Source: Viridibacillus arvi (GTDB lineage: Bacteria; Bacillota; Bacilli; Bacillales_A; Planococcaceae). Taken from it: a stretch of 64,000 bases of DNA. Positions 1 through 9,012 of this stretch are shown here, piece by piece. The DNA lies in NCBI RefSeq assembly GCF_001274945.1, contig NZ_LILB01000005.1, forward strand, positions 686,959 through 750,958, in the 5' to 3' direction. The notes below the pieces were generated by a model. It made no database searches, was not told the origin of the DNA, and saw only the letters and a program-made list of their open reading frames with translations. Position 1 is the first letter of the stretch. Every line of letters begins with the position of its first letter. The translations under genes were made by a program, and so were the position numbers.

Positions 1-649
1 TTGTAATGTTTTCTTTAAACCAGTCATACGTATTGATTTTATTATAAGTTACACAAGGGCTGAATACATTAATGAATGCGAAGCCATTGTGATTCATACC
101 TGCTTCTATGATCGCAGTTAGCTCTTTTAAATCTGTAGAAAAGCTTTGTGCTACGAATGTTGCGCCAGCAGATAATGCTACTTCTAATGGTTTTAATGAC
201 GGTTCAATTGCTCCGCCTGGTGTTGATTTTGTGACAAAACCAGCAGCTGATCGTGGTGATGTCTGACCTTTAGTTAAACCATAGATTTGGTTATCCATAA
301 CGATATACGTGATATCTACATTACGACGGATTGAGTGAATTGTATGACCCATACCGATGGCGAAACCATCACCGTCACCGCCAGAAGCGATTACTTTTAA
401 ATTACGGTTAGCCATTTTCAATCCTTGTGCAATAGGTAATGCACGTCCGTGAATACCGTGTAAACCATATGAATTGATGTATCCTGAGATACGACCTGAA
501 CAGCCAATTCCTGAAATAACTGCTAGTTCATGCGGTTGGATTTCTAGGTTTGCTGCAGCACGTTGGATTGCAGCTTGCACTGAAAAGTCACCACATCCAG
601 GACACCAGTTAGGTTTAACATTATTTCGGAAATCCTTAAATGTTACCAT
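1..649 (-). CDS. korB: 2-oxoacid:ferredoxin oxidoreductase, beta subunit (3' end beyond window)
   Basis: This is the thiamine-pyrophosphate subunit of a ferredoxin-dependent 2-oxoacid oxidoreductase, which decarboxylates a 2-oxoacid to an acyl-CoA and passes electrons to ferredoxin. The 216 visible codons begin MVTFKDFRNN. The family CPGCGD motif follows near residue 17, and a TPP/Mg signature GDGDGFAIGMGH lies near residue 103, followed by DNQIYGLTKGQ. The family is usually about 285-290 residues, so roughly a quarter is missing at the left edge. Its ATG lies inside the 3' end of the alpha gene (14-nt overlap), which implies translational coupling. Substrate (2-oxoglutarate, pyruvate or another oxoacid) cannot be decided from the sequence; the kor symbol follows usual Bacillales annotation. 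Confidence 0.88.
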   Translation of the reverse strand, partial: MVTFKDFRNNVKPNWCPGCGDFSVQAAIQRAAANLEIQPHELAVISGIGCSGRISGYINSYGLHGIHGRALPIAQGLKMANRNLKVIASGGDGDGFAIGMGHTIHSIRRNVDITYIVMDNQIYGLTKGQTSPRSAAGFVTKSTPGGAIEPSLKPLEVALSAGATFVAQSFSTDLKELTAIIEAGMNHNGFAFINVFSPCVTYNKINTYDWFKENIT

Positions 650-2387
650 CTGTTAGCAACTCCTTCACGCGGCCTAACAATTCTTTTGGCAAGAATGGTG
701 TGCCGTCATATTTCACTAAGCTAATAATTTTATCGTGTGCGCCAATATTCATTTTCATTACATTAGCTAATTGACCAGTAGCATTATTTTCAACAACAAT
801 TACTTTTTTCGCATTGTCGATTAATTCTTTCATTTCCACTGCTGGGAATGGGTGAATTAGTCGAATATGTGCGTGGTTTGTTTTGATGCCTTCTTCGTTT
901 AACATCGGTTGAATTTCTTCTATTGCACCTTTAGTCGAGTTAAAGCCAACTAATAGAACATCCGCTTCCTCGTGTGGTGTGTTTTTAAATACGGGCATAT
1001 TAAAGTTTACATGATCTAATTTACGGAAACGTTTGTCCATTTGCGCTTTACGGTTACCAGCTGCTTCAGATGGTTTACCTGTCTCATCATGTTCAACACC
1101 TGTAACGTGGTGAATACCATGTTTTTGACCAGGTACGACACGAGTAGACACGCCATCTTCTGTTACTTCAAAGCGTTTAAAGTATGCTTTATCTTCAGCT
1201 TCAGGTAATTCGCCAAGTTCTAATTTACCACGACGAATTTCGATTTTAGAGTAATCAAATGGTTCAACAGTTTGTTTACCAAGTGATAATTGAAGATCAG
1301 ATAATAAGATAACTGGTAATTGTAATTCTTCCGCAATGTTAAATGCTTGAATTGTATCGTAAAATGCTTCTTCACCCGTACTTGGTGCGATAACAACTTT
1401 CGGAATTTCACCATGTGTTCCGTATAGCATTGCCATCAAATCAGATTGTTCTTGTTTTGTTGGTAGGCCTGTTGAAGGACCACCACGTTGTGTATCAACA
1501 ATTACAAGAGGTTGTTCTGTCATACCAGAAAGGCCAATTGCTTCCATCATTAATGATAAGCCTGGACCCGCAGATGCTGTAAACGAACGAATGCCACCGT
1601 AGTTAGCTCCGATTGCCATTGTTGCAGCTGCGATTTCATCCTCCGTTTGGATAACAGTACCACCGAATTTCGGCAATTTTTTGATTAAATATTCCATTAT
1701 TTCTGAAGCTGGAGTGATTGGATAGGCTGCCATAATACGAGTGCCTGCAGCTAATGCACCTAGTGCGATAGCTTCGTTACCGATCATAAATAGACGGTGT
1801 TTCCCATCTGCTGGCTCTAATTCAAATTTACCAATATTATCGCCAAGCATACCGTTCATTAGTTCATGTCCTTGTGCGATGGCTGTCATATTTTTTTGAA
1901 CAACCGTTTCACCTTTACGGCCGAAAATTTCATCAACGACACTTTGGAAAACTTCATCTTCAAGATTTAATAATGCAGCAGTTGCACCGATTGCCACCAT
2001 GTTTTTCATTAAAGTAGTACCTAACTCAGCAGCTACTTCAGTGAATGGTACAACATAAAGCGTTGCAGGACAATCTTCTGGTTTTACTGGTTTAAATTTA
2101 GCATCTGCTAAAATAACACCTTCTGATGTTAATTCTTTATAATTGACATCGATTGTTTCTTGGTCAAATGCAACCAATATATCTAAATCATCTGGAATCG
2201 TGTGTACGACAGATGTGCGTACGTTAATTTTATTGTTCGTATGGCCACCTTTAATACGGGAAGAGAAGTGACGGTATCCATATAAATGGTATCCAAGACG
2301 GTTCATAGCCGTAGAGAAAATTTCTCCCGTACTCTCAATACCTTCCCCTTGTTGCCCACCGACTTTCCATGAAAGCTGATGTAACAT
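636..2387 (-). CDS. korA: 2-oxoacid:ferredoxin oxidoreductase, alpha subunit (gamma-alpha fusion)
   Basis: This is the 583-residue partner of the beta subunit. The first ~190 residues are a POR gamma-type domain (KVGGQQGEGIESTGE near the N terminus). The rest is the pyrimidine-binding alpha domain, with GNEAIALGALAAG and AYPITPASEIMEYL, and a C-terminal transketolase-C-like domain. No cysteine-rich ferredoxin domain is present, so it must use an external ferredoxin. The ATG is preceded by GGAGATG at a proper distance. The gene is separated from spoVS upstream by a terminator and about 300 bases. In B. subtilis tdh-kbl occupies this place, whereas several other Bacillales have korAB here. Confidence 0.9.
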   Translation of the reverse strand: MLHQLSWKVGGQQGEGIESTGEIFSTAMNRLGYHLYGYRHFSSRIKGGHTNNKINVRTSVVHTIPDDLDILVAFDQETIDVNYKELTSEGVILADAKFKPVKPEDCPATLYVVPFTEVAAELGTTLMKNMVAIGATAALLNLEDEVFQSVVDEIFGRKGETVVQKNMTAIAQGHELMNGMLGDNIGKFELEPADGKHRLFMIGNEAIALGALAAGTRIMAAYPITPASEIMEYLIKKLPKFGGTVIQTEDEIAAATMAIGANYGGIRSFTASAGPGLSLMMEAIGLSGMTEQPLVIVDTQRGGPSTGLPTKQEQSDLMAMLYGTHGEIPKVVIAPSTGEEAFYDTIQAFNIAEELQLPVILLSDLQLSLGKQTVEPFDYSKIEIRRGKLELGELPEAEDKAYFKRFEVTEDGVSTRVVPGQKHGIHHVTGVEHDETGKPSEAAGNRKAQMDKRFRKLDHVNFNMPVFKNTPHEEADVLLVGFNSTKGAIEEIQPMLNEEGIKTNHAHIRLIHPFPAVEMKELIDNAKKVIVVENNATGQLANVMKMNIGAHDKIISLVKYDGTPFLPKELLGRVKELLTDGNI

Positions 2388-2689
2388 TTATAACATCTCC
2401 TTAATTACAGGTTATTAGCTTTTTATCCTTCATCAGTTTATCACGAAGACCCGATGTAAACTATTGTTTATAAGCGATTTCTTTGAAATTCAGACCTTTG
2501 ACGGAAAAGCTCGTTCAATAAGTTGTAATAATAATCACTGACAATACTCACTATGTTAACATACTTTTTTATGTATAGTAAAAAAAGCTAGGTGTGCTCA
2601 CTTCATTTCAAATGAGCAAAATACAAAGGTTCATTTTTTTATTTTCTCCATAAAAAAATACCGGTTTCCCGGTATTTTAGTTTTTTTAT
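2388..2689. other. intergenic region between spoVS and korA
   Basis: The gap is just over 300 bases. At its right end is the spoVS terminator. A short imperfect inverted repeat lies at 2596-2617, with arms GCTCA/TGAGC. The korA ribosome binding site is at the left end. A SigA promoter for korAB is expected here, but I find no -35/-10 pair with good matches and spacing. TTGTCA read on the minus strand near 2535-2540 has no proper -10 partner. No small ORF with a convincing ribosome binding site is visible. Confidence 0.6.
2652..2679 (-). terminator. spoVS terminator
   Basis: On the minus strand, arms ATACCGG and CCGGTAT enclose a GAAA loop and are followed by a run of seven T. The hairpin begins about ten bases after the spoVS stop codon. 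This is a textbook intrinsic terminator. Confidence 0.88.
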
Positions 2690-2956
2690 TTATCTCGTAC
2701 GCTTTTCAACTAAAAGCTTCATAGCCGTTCGATCTTCACCTGCAATCAAGATATCCGTAAATGCAGGCGAACAAGTCAAGTCCGTTCCACTTGGTGCAAC
2801 AAATCCTCTTGCAATTGCAACTGCTTTAACAGCTTGATTTAGTGCACCTGCTCCAACTGCTTGCATCTCTGCATAGCCTTGCTCTCTAATGACTGCTACT
2901 AATGCGCCAGCTACTGAGTTCGGGTTTGAGCGAGAAGATACTTTCAATGAATCCAC
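2690..2956 (-). CDS. spoVS: stage V sporulation protein S
   Basis: This 88-residue protein is near-identical in its core to B. subtilis SpoVS (86 aa), with the hallmark stretches SNPNSVAGALVAVIREQG, GAGALNQAVKAVAIARGF and SGTDLTCSPAFTDI. SpoVS is an Alba-like-fold protein needed for coat assembly and progression past stage V, and it also affects septation. The start is GTG with a strong AGGGAGG seven bases upstream. It lies downstream of ymdB, as in B. subtilis. SigH control is known in B. subtilis, but I do not see a clear SigH promoter in the 90-base gap upstream, only a small GGACA/TGTCC hairpin. Confidence 0.96.
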   Translation of the reverse strand: MDSLKVSSRSNPNSVAGALVAVIREQGYAEMQAVGAGALNQAVKAVAIARGFVAPSGTDLTCSPAFTDILIAGEDRTAMKLLVEKRTR

Positions 2957-3046
2957 AACAATTCCTCCCTTAATTTGAAAAAATGTGGGACATCTCTCTT
3001 GTCCATGGATTATTGTATGCAGCGAGTTTTGGGAATAGACTTACAA

Positions 3047-3844
3047 TTATGCTTTGAAAGGATAATCTGCGTTAATATATATGCGCTCAAATGATTTTGC
3101 TAAGCCTGTTTTATCATCAAGATCAACAAAGAAGCCACTTAGTACTTCTCGACCTTGTTTTGGTACTTCAAAACGTGTAGGCATATTTGTTTTAAATCGA
3201 TAGATTACGCTTTCTTTATTCATTCCAAGCACTTCATCATAAGGTCCAGTCATTCCAACATCAGTAATATACGCTGTACCACCAGGGTAAATGCGTGCAT
3301 CCGCTGTTTGTACATGAGTATGTGTTCCTACAAGAGTTGATACTCGACCATCTAAATACCATCCCATTGCAATTTTTTCACTCGTTGTTTCAGCATGGAA
3401 ATCTACGAAAATAAGTGGAGAAACTTTTTTTGCTTCTTCTATTAATTCGTCTGCTTTAGCAAATGGATCACCATGTGGTGGTAAGAAAGTACGTCCATGT
3501 AAATTGATTACAGATAAAGTATGACCATTTTTTGAAATAGACGTCATCCCTTTGCCGGGCGCCTCGTCTGAGAAGTTTGCAGGTCTGATTAAAAATTCTG
3601 CATCGTCAATGAAATCGAAAATTTCTTTTTGATCCCATGTGTGGTTACCCATTGTAATGACATCTACGCCCATCATTAATAACTCTTGATAAATGGCTCT
3701 TGTAATCCCACGTCCAGCAGCTGCGTTCTCCCCGTTCGCAATGACAACATCTGGTGCATATTTTCTCTTTAATCTTGGTAAATATGTTTCAACAGCTGTA
3801 CGGCCAATTGAGCCGACAATGTCTCCGATAAATAGTACTTTCAT
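3047..3844 (-). CDS. ymdB: YmdB metallophosphoesterase (2',3'-cAMP phosphodiesterase)
   Basis: This is a calcineurin-like dinuclear metal phosphodiesterase. Relatives hydrolyse cyclic nucleotides and influence biofilm/motility switching and RNase Y function. The metal-binding motifs are visible in order: GDIVGS at the N terminus, NGENAA, GNHTWD, DFHAETTSEK and GTHTHVQTAD. I chose the ATG that gives MKVLFIGDIVG (265 aa, family about 264) over an in-frame TTG eight codons upstream. A weak AAAGAGTG ribosome binding site precedes the ATG. A terminator ends just upstream of this start, so expression must come mainly from readthrough out of rny. Confidence 0.93.
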   Translation of the reverse strand: MKVLFIGDIVGSIGRTAVETYLPRLKRKYAPDVVIANGENAAAGRGITRAIYQELLMMGVDVITMGNHTWDQKEIFDFIDDAEFLIRPANFSDEAPGKGMTSISKNGHTLSVINLHGRTFLPPHGDPFAKADELIEEAKKVSPLIFVDFHAETTSEKIAMGWYLDGRVSTLVGTHTHVQTADARIYPGGTAYITDVGMTGPYDEVLGMNKESVIYRFKTNMPTRFEVPKQGREVLSGFFVDLDDKTGLAKSFERIYINADYPFKA

Positions 3845-3865
3845 TATTGATTCACTCTTTTCCAA

Positions 3866-3903
3866 CAAAAAAGGCTTCTCGACCGAGGTTCTAAGAAGCC
3901 TTC
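3866..3903 (-). terminator. terminator downstream of rny, just ahead of ymdB
   Basis: Minus-strand arms AAGGCTTCT and AGAAGCCTT enclose a 14-base loop and are followed by TTTTTTG. The T run ends about 20 bases before the ymdB ATG, so the element probably works as a partial terminator within the rny-ymdB-spoVS transcript. Confidence 0.8.
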
Positions 3904-3982
3904 TTTATAAAATATTTGAATTTTTCAATTCAGTTTTCTTACTTTACATTTGGCATATACTTATTTCTTATTTTGAATTTAA

Positions 3983-5539
3983 CTATTTCGCATATTCGAC
4001 TGCGCGTGTTTCTCGAATAACCGTCACTTTAATATGTCCTGGATAATCCAGTTCATCCTCAATACGTTTACGAATATCACGTGCTAAACGATGTGAAGCT
4101 AAATCATCAATTTGATCAGGACGCACGATTATACGTATTTCACGACCTGCTTGAATAGCGAATGATTTCTCAACGCCTTCATATGATTCAGAGATTTCTT
4201 CTAGTTTTTCTAGTCGACGAATATAGTTTTCAAGTGTTTCACTTCGTGCACCTGGACGCGCTGCAGATAAAGCATCCGCAGCAGCCACTAATACAGCAAT
4301 TACTGAAGTTGGTTCAGTATCACCATGGTGAGAAGCAATACTATTAATAACAACAGGGTGCTCTTTGTATTTTGTAGCTAATTCTACGCCTATTTCTACA
4401 TGACTTCCTTCTACTTCATGGTCAATCGCTTTACCAATATCATGCAATAATCCTGCACGTTTTGCTAAAAGTACATCTTCACCTAATTCTGCTGCTAGTA
4501 AACCCGCTAAGTGAGCTACCTCTACAGAGTGTTTCAAGACGTTTTGACCATAGCTTGTACGATATTTCATACGGCCTAAAATTTTCATTAGATCCGGATG
4601 TAAATTGTGGATACCCACTTCGAATGTAGTTTGTTCGCCTGTTTCACGAATTTGCTCGTCCACTTCACGGCGAGATTTCTCAACCATCTCTTCGATACGA
4701 GCTGGGTGAATACGACCGTCTTGTACTAATTTTTCAAGTGCTAGACGAGCTGTTTCACGGCGAATTGGGTCGAATCCTGATAGAATAACTGCTTCAGGTG
4801 TGTCATCAATAATTAAATCGATACCTGTAAGCGTTTCAAGTGTTCGAATGTTACGGCCTTCACGTCCAATAATACGACCTTTCATCTCGTCATTTGGTAA
4901 AGTGACGACAGAGACAGTCGTTTCTGCAACGTGATCAGCTGCAAAGCGCTGAAGGGCTAGTGATAAAATTTCTCGTGCTTTTTTGTCAGATTCTTCTTTC
5001 GCTCGCATTTCAGATTCTTTCGTCATAACTGCTATATCAGTTGATAACTCGTTTTCTACTTGTTTTAGAATAATGACTTTTGCTTCTTCACGAGTTAATG
5101 CTGAGATACGTTCGATTTCAGATTGCTGTTTAGCTACGAGTTCTTCCACTTTGCTTTCCATCTGTTCAATATGCTGTTGTCTGTCGTTAAGAGCGTCTTC
5201 TTTGCGCTCTAAACCTGCTTCCCTCTTATTCAGAGCTTCATCCTTGCGATCAAGATTTTCTTCTCTTTGCAATAACCGGTTTTCTTGTTTCTGAAGCTCA
5301 GACCGGCGTTCACGGATGTCGTTTTCTGCTTCAGTTCGAAGTGTGTGAGTTTCATCTTTTGCTTCAAGAAGTGCTTCTTTCTTTAGAGCTTCCGCTTCTC
5401 TTTTACCTTCATCTATGATGAGCTCTGCGGAACTCTTTGCACCTGTCACTTTTGAATCATTCACTCTTTTATTGACGTAATAGATAACAGCGGCACCGAC
5501 GATGAGTCCAAGCAAAGCGGAGATGATGTTTCCAGTCAT
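3983..5539 (-). CDS. rny: ribonuclease Y
   Basis: RNase Y is a membrane-anchored endoribonuclease that starts bulk mRNA decay and riboswitch turnover. The 518 residues (B. subtilis 520) show the expected layout: an N-terminal membrane helix ([18 protein letters not shown]), a long charged coiled coil to about residue 200, a KH domain with [15 protein letters not shown], and an HD domain with [12 protein letters not shown]. The ATG has GAGGTGT upstream. A strong SigA promoter lies in the gap to recA, so rny does not depend on the recA promoter. Confidence 0.97.
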   Translation of the reverse strand: MTGNIISALLGLIVGAAVIYYVNKRVNDSKVTGAKSSAELIIDEGKREAEALKKEALLEAKDETHTLRTEAENDIRERRSELQKQENRLLQREENLDRKDEALNKREAGLERKEDALNDRQQHIEQMESKVEELVAKQQSEIERISALTREEAKVIILKQVENELSTDIAVMTKESEMRAKEESDKKAREILSLALQRFAADHVAETTVSVVTLPNDEMKGRIIGREGRNIRTLETLTGIDLIIDDTPEAVILSGFDPIRRETARLALEKLVQDGRIHPARIEEMVEKSRREVDEQIRETGEQTTFEVGIHNLHPDLMKILGRMKYRTSYGQNVLKHSVEVAHLAGLLAAELGEDVLLAKRAGLLHDIGKAIDHEVEGSHVEIGVELATKYKEHPVVINSIASHHGDTEPTSVIAVLVAAADALSAARPGARSETLENYIRRLEKLEEISESYEGVEKSFAIQAGREIRIIVRPDQIDDLASHRLARDIRKRIEDELDYPGHIKVTVIRETRAVEYAK

Positions 5540-5656
5540 TCGAACACCTCCTCTTGCTGTATTGTTTTCATTTTTAGTCGGCTATACATTAAGTATTTCT
5601 ATGAGCTCTCAATATACTGCCTATTTCATTTCAATTTTAGAAATTATACAAGTTTA

Positions 5657-5685
5657 ATTGTATAGTTGAAAAAAAACAATGTCAA
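5657..5685 (-). promoter_or_regulatory. SigA promoter of rny
   Basis: On the minus strand a perfect -35 TTGACA (5680-5685) is followed after exactly 17 bases by TACAAT (5657-5662). A second TATAAT occurs about 14 bases further down. It lies downstream of the recA terminator and about 120 bases before the rny start codon. Confidence 0.85.
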
Positions 5686-5710
5686 GGATTCACAGTTATA
5701 GTTATAGTCA

Positions 5711-5742
5711 AAAGGGCCCTTCAATTGACATTGAAAGACCCT
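5711..5742 (-). terminator. recA terminator
   Basis: Minus-strand arms GGGTCTTTCAAT and ATTGAAGGGCCC pair over 12 positions using two G-U pairs, with a short loop, then TTTTG. It starts about ten bases after the recA stop codon. The T tail is short, so it may be leaky. Confidence 0.7.
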
Positions 5743-5751
5743 CAGAAAATC

Positions 5752-6813
5752 TTACTCTTCATTTAATAATGATGATAATTCTGCATCCATTGCTTCGTCT
5801 TCTTCAGTTTCAACTGTATAAGAATCAGTTGCAATCCCAGAAGCTACGCGGATTTTATGTGCAATTTCATTGCTGATTTCAGGGTTTTCTTTTAAGAATT
5901 GTTTTGCATTTTCGCGCCCTTGGCCTAAGCGCTCTTCTTCATAAGCATACCAAGAACCACTTTTTTGCACGATTTCTTTTTCTACACCGATATCGATGAT
6001 TTCGCCTTCTTTTGAAATCCCTTCACCATACATAATATCTACTTCAGCTGTTTTGAATGGCGGTGCTACTTTGTTTTTAACGACTTTAATTTTAGTTCTG
6101 TTACCTACCATATCATTACCTTGTTTGATTGTTTCTGCGCGACGTACTTCTAAACGTACAGAACTGTAGAATTTTAGTGCACGTCCACCTGGTGTTGTTT
6201 CTGGATTACCGAACATAACACCAATCTTCTCACGAATTTGGTTAATGAAAATAGCAATTGTATTAGATTTGTTAATAATTCCTGATAGTTTACGTAATGC
6301 TTGCGACATTAAACGTGCTTGTAGACCAACATGTGAATCACCCATGTCACCTTCGATTTCAGCTTTTGGTACAAGAGCTGCTACAGAATCGATGATAATG
6401 ATATCGATTGCACCACTACGTACAAGAGCTTCAGCAATTTCTAATGCTTGCTCCCCTGTATCAGGTTGTGATAGTAATAATTCATCAATATTAACACCTA
6501 GTTTTTGTGCATAGACCGGATCAAGTGCATGTTCTGCATCAATAAACGCGGCTGTACCACCGTTAGCTTGTACTTCTGCAATCGCATGAAGCGCTACAGT
6601 TGTTTTACCAGAACTCTCTGGTCCATATATTTCAATAACTCGACCTCGTGGATATCCACCTACTCCAAGTGCTGTATCAAGTGCTAAAGAGCCACTTGAA
6701 GAAGTCATAATTTCGATGTCTGTTTTTTCGCCTAATTTCATAACTGAACCTTTACCAAATTGCTTTTCAATTTGTTTAAGGGCCATGTCTAATGCTGCTT
6801 TACGATCGCTCAA
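5752..6813 (-). CDS. recA: RecA recombinase
   Basis: RecA forms ATP-dependent filaments on single-stranded DNA for homologous recombination and stimulates LexA self-cleavage. The 353-residue protein carries Walker A GPESSGKT near residues 64-71, the L2 region [12 protein letters not shown] and an acidic C-terminal tail ([16 protein letters not shown]). The frame stays open upstream, but homology begins at a TTG codon ([14 protein letters not shown]), which has AAGGAGG at ideal spacing, so I start there. Its own SOS-regulated promoter precedes it. Confidence 0.97.
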   Translation of the reverse strand: MSDRKAALDMALKQIEKQFGKGSVMKLGEKTDIEIMTSSSGSLALDTALGVGGYPRGRVIEIYGPESSGKTTVALHAIAEVQANGGTAAFIDAEHALDPVYAQKLGVNIDELLLSQPDTGEQALEIAEALVRSGAIDIIIIDSVAALVPKAEIEGDMGDSHVGLQARLMSQALRKLSGIINKSNTIAIFINQIREKIGVMFGNPETTPGGRALKFYSSVRLEVRRAETIKQGNDMVGNRTKIKVVKNKVAPPFKTAEVDIMYGEGISKEGEIIDIGVEKEIVQKSGSWYAYEEERLGQGRENAKQFLKENPEISNEIAHKIRVASGIATDSYTVETEEDEAMDAELSSLLNEE

Positions 6814-6858
6814 TCTTGTTCCTCCTTCGAAAACATTATCTCTTTTATATCTGTATCT

Positions 6859-6887
6859 ACTATACTTCTTTTTTGAGAAATACACAA
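6859..6887 (-). promoter_or_regulatory. SigA promoter of recA
   Basis: Minus-strand -35 TTGTGT (6882-6887), 17-base spacer, -10 TATAGT (6859-6864), then a 45-base leader to the TTG start. The DinR box lies nine bases upstream of the -35 element. Confidence 0.78.
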
Positions 6888-6895
6888 GAAAAAAG

Positions 6896-6909
6896 CGAAC
6901 ATTTATTCG
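6896..6909 (-). promoter_or_regulatory. DinR/LexA operator (SOS box) of recA
   Basis: The minus strand reads CGAATAAATGTTCG, which fits the Gram-positive SOS box (CGAAC-N4-GTTCG) with one arm substitution. As I recall, the B. subtilis recA box has the same CGAAT left arm. Its place directly upstream of the recA promoter supports LexA repression and induction by DNA damage. Confidence 0.85.
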
Positions 6910-6992
6910 GAAAAATTTAACCGAAATCGAAAAGTATGCCCCACTTTTTTGCTCAAAAGCTGATTTTAATCCACTTTGAATGGACAAATTTA

Positions 6993-8246
6993 TTATTTGC
7001 GATAACCTTGTTCGGTTAATAATTGAATAATAAAAGCAAAAGTACGCTTCACTGCGCGTAAACGATTTGTATTGCGTTGCCCTGTTAGATGTAATTGATA
7101 CGTTTGAGGTTCATTATCACCGATAACTACAGCTATCCACACTGTACCGGCTGGTTGATTATCATGCCCTTCAGGACCCGCTGCCCCTGTTAAACCTATA
7201 CCTATATCTGTACCGAACTTTTCTTTTACTTTACTAGCCATTGCTACAGCACATTGGGAACTCACAATTCCGTAATTTTCTAATAAGTCAGCTGAAATTC
7301 CTAGTTGCTCACGTTTTGCTTGTTCTGTATAAGTAACAACTCCACCAATTAACGATTGACTTATACCAGGGTTTTCTGCTAATTCAGATTGAAAGAGTCC
7401 AGCAGTTAAACTTTCCGCAGCGGCAATAGTTAAATTGTTGTCAATAAGAATTTTGGCTGTTTTAGAAGAAAGAGAATCATCATTCTCACCGTACATAAAC
7501 TGCCCAACTCTGCGTAATATTTCATCCTTTGCTCCAGCTATTAGCTGTTCAGCTTGTTCTAGACTATATGCCTTCGCTGTAACACGTAGAGTTACTTCCC
7601 CATCTGACGCTAGCGGTGCTATAGTAGGGTTTATTTGGTTTTCTAGTAAGTCTTGTACCTTTACCTCTAACTCTGCCTCACCGATGCCATAGAAGCGTAA
7701 TACGTGAGACACAATCTGAGCTCCATCATTTACTCTTGCAGCTAATTTTGGCTTCGCTTCAAATTGGAACATAGGCTCCAATTCCTTCGGCGGTCCTGGC
7801 AGTAACATATATATACGGTTATTTTTTTCTAACAGCATACCCGGAGCCATACCATGGCGATTTATAAGTACTTCACAATCTTTTAATATGAGTGCCTGTT
7901 TACGATTATTATCTGTCATAATACGATTTTGAAGAGTGAAAAATTCTTCAATCGATTGCATAGCATAATTATCTATTTCCAGTACAGTTCCTAAATGTCG
8001 TGCTATTGTTTCCTTCGTTAAATCATCTTTCGTTGGCCCTAAGCCTCCTGAGAAAATAATGAGATCTGCACGGGTCTCAGCTACTTTAATGGCGTTGACT
8101 AAACGATCTACATTATCGCCGACGACAGTGTGGTAATACACATTAATTCCTAGCTCAGATAATTGACCTGATATAAAACGTGCGTTTGTATTCGTAATTT
8201 GACCCAGTAAAAGCTCTGATCCAACTGCAATGATTTCTGCATTCAT
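6993..8246 (-). CDS. cinA: CinA competence/damage-inducible protein (NMN amidohydrolase family)
   Basis: This is a two-domain protein. The N-terminal MoaB/MogA-like domain ([41 protein letters not shown]) is an ADP-ribose pyrophosphatase in characterised relatives. The C-terminal PncC domain ([11 protein letters not shown] near residue 280, later [12 protein letters not shown]) deamidates nicotinamide mononucleotide. I chose the ATG giving 417 aa (B. subtilis 416) over a TTG three codons upstream because AGGAAGGG is better spaced to it. It lies directly upstream of recA, its conserved neighbour in Firmicutes. Confidence 0.94.
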   Translation of the reverse strand: MNAEIIAVGSELLLGQITNTNARFISGQLSELGINVYYHTVVGDNVDRLVNAIKVAETRADLIIFSGGLGPTKDDLTKETIARHLGTVLEIDNYAMQSIEEFFTLQNRIMTDNNRKQALILKDCEVLINRHGMAPGMLLEKNNRIYMLLPGPPKELEPMFQFEAKPKLAARVNDGAQIVSHVLRFYGIGEAELEVKVQDLLENQINPTIAPLASDGEVTLRVTAKAYSLEQAEQLIAGAKDEILRRVGQFMYGENDDSLSSKTAKILIDNNLTIAAAESLTAGLFQSELAENPGISQSLIGGVVTYTEQAKREQLGISADLLENYGIVSSQCAVAMASKVKEKFGTDIGIGLTGAAGPEGHDNQPAGTVWIAVVIGDNEPQTYQLHLTGQRNTNRLRAVKRTFAFIIQLLTEQGYRK

Positions 8247-8306
8247 CTCTAACAATCCCTTCCTCTATCTTATAATATGTACGGTGCTCAAAAAATAAGA
8301 AGTTAC

Positions 8307-8361
8307 AAAAGGCGAGGTATATAATGTAGGAGAAAAACCTCCACACTTACATCCTCGCCTA
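8307..8361 (-). terminator. pgsA terminator
   Basis: A long minus-strand hairpin has outer arms AGGCGAGG and CCTCGCCT, with an inner GGAG/CTCC helix and ATGTA/TACAT pairing. It is followed by TTTTG. The outer stem is strong and the T tail is short. Confidence 0.7.
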
Positions 8362-8379
8362 CTAAAATTCATTTTATAA

Positions 8380-8958
8380 TTATTTTGAATCTAATAATAC
8401 ACGACGATTCAAGTAGAAATAATCTGCTCCAGACCAAACAGTAAAGAATAGAGCTACATATAGTGCAATATCAGCAAAAGGAATGCTAAACATAGTAAAG
8501 AAAATATTATTTAGTAATAACGCAGAAATCGCAACAATTTGTGCCCACGTTTTAATTTTACCTAGTTGGTTAGCAGCAACTACCTCGCCACCACCCGCTA
8601 AAATTAGTCGTAAACCAGTTACTGCAAATTCACGGCTGATAATAATAATAACTACCCATGCCGGAGCAGTTCCTAATTCAACAAGTAGGATAAATGCAGC
8701 AGAAACTAACAATTTATCTGCTAATGGGTCTAAAAATTTCCCCATATTCGTTACTAAATTATATTTGCGTGCGTAGTAGCCATCTACCCAATCTGTGATA
8801 GAAGCTATGATGAAAATCATCGCACCAACAAAGTGCTCGATAGGCATTGTTGCGCCAAGCACCGTCATTTGCCCCCATCCAAAGTCCACTAGCATTAAAA
8901 GCACGAATACTGGGATTAGCAAAACCCTTGAAACTGTAATTCTATTTGGTATATTCAC
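8380..8958 (-). CDS. pgsA: CDP-diacylglycerol-glycerol-3-phosphate 3-phosphatidyltransferase
   Basis: PgsA makes phosphatidylglycerol phosphate from CDP-diacylglycerol, the committed step to phosphatidylglycerol. The 192-residue integral membrane protein has the complete CDP-alcohol phosphotransferase signature: D56, D59-G60, A63-R64, G73, D77, D81. Several hydrophobic helices flank it. The start is GTG (MNIPNRITVSR) preceded by GTGAGG. It follows the RodZ-like gene and precedes cinA-recA, the order seen in B. subtilis. Confidence 0.96.
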   Translation of the reverse strand: MNIPNRITVSRVLLIPVFVLLMLVDFGWGQMTVLGATMPIEHFVGAMIFIIASITDWVDGYYARKYNLVTNMGKFLDPLADKLLVSAAFILLVELGTAPAWVVIIIISREFAVTGLRLILAGGGEVVAANQLGKIKTWAQIVAISALLLNNIFFTMFSIPFADIALYVALFFTVWSGADYFYLNRRVLLDSK

Positions 8959-8978
8959 GATTTCCTCACCCTTCTTTC

Positions 8979-9012
8979 AAAGAAAATAGCCATCTTTCTC
9001 TAGATGACTATT
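8979..9012 (-). terminator. possible terminator between the rodZ-like gene and pgsA
   Basis: Minus-strand arms ATAGTCATC and GATGGCTAT (one G-U pair) with an AGAGAAAG-containing loop are followed by TTTCTTTG. The hairpin overlaps the upstream stop codon. It may only attenuate, because pgsA begins about 20 bases later. Confidence 0.5.

Noticed and set aside
3693-4046. 117-codon plus-strand ORF
   Set aside because: It is antisense to ymdB and the rny 3' end, contains the rny terminator, and has no homology or ribosome binding site.
6814-6987. 58-codon N-terminal extension of recA
   Set aside because: It covers the SOS box and promoter, and RecA homology begins at the TTG with an AAGGAGG site.
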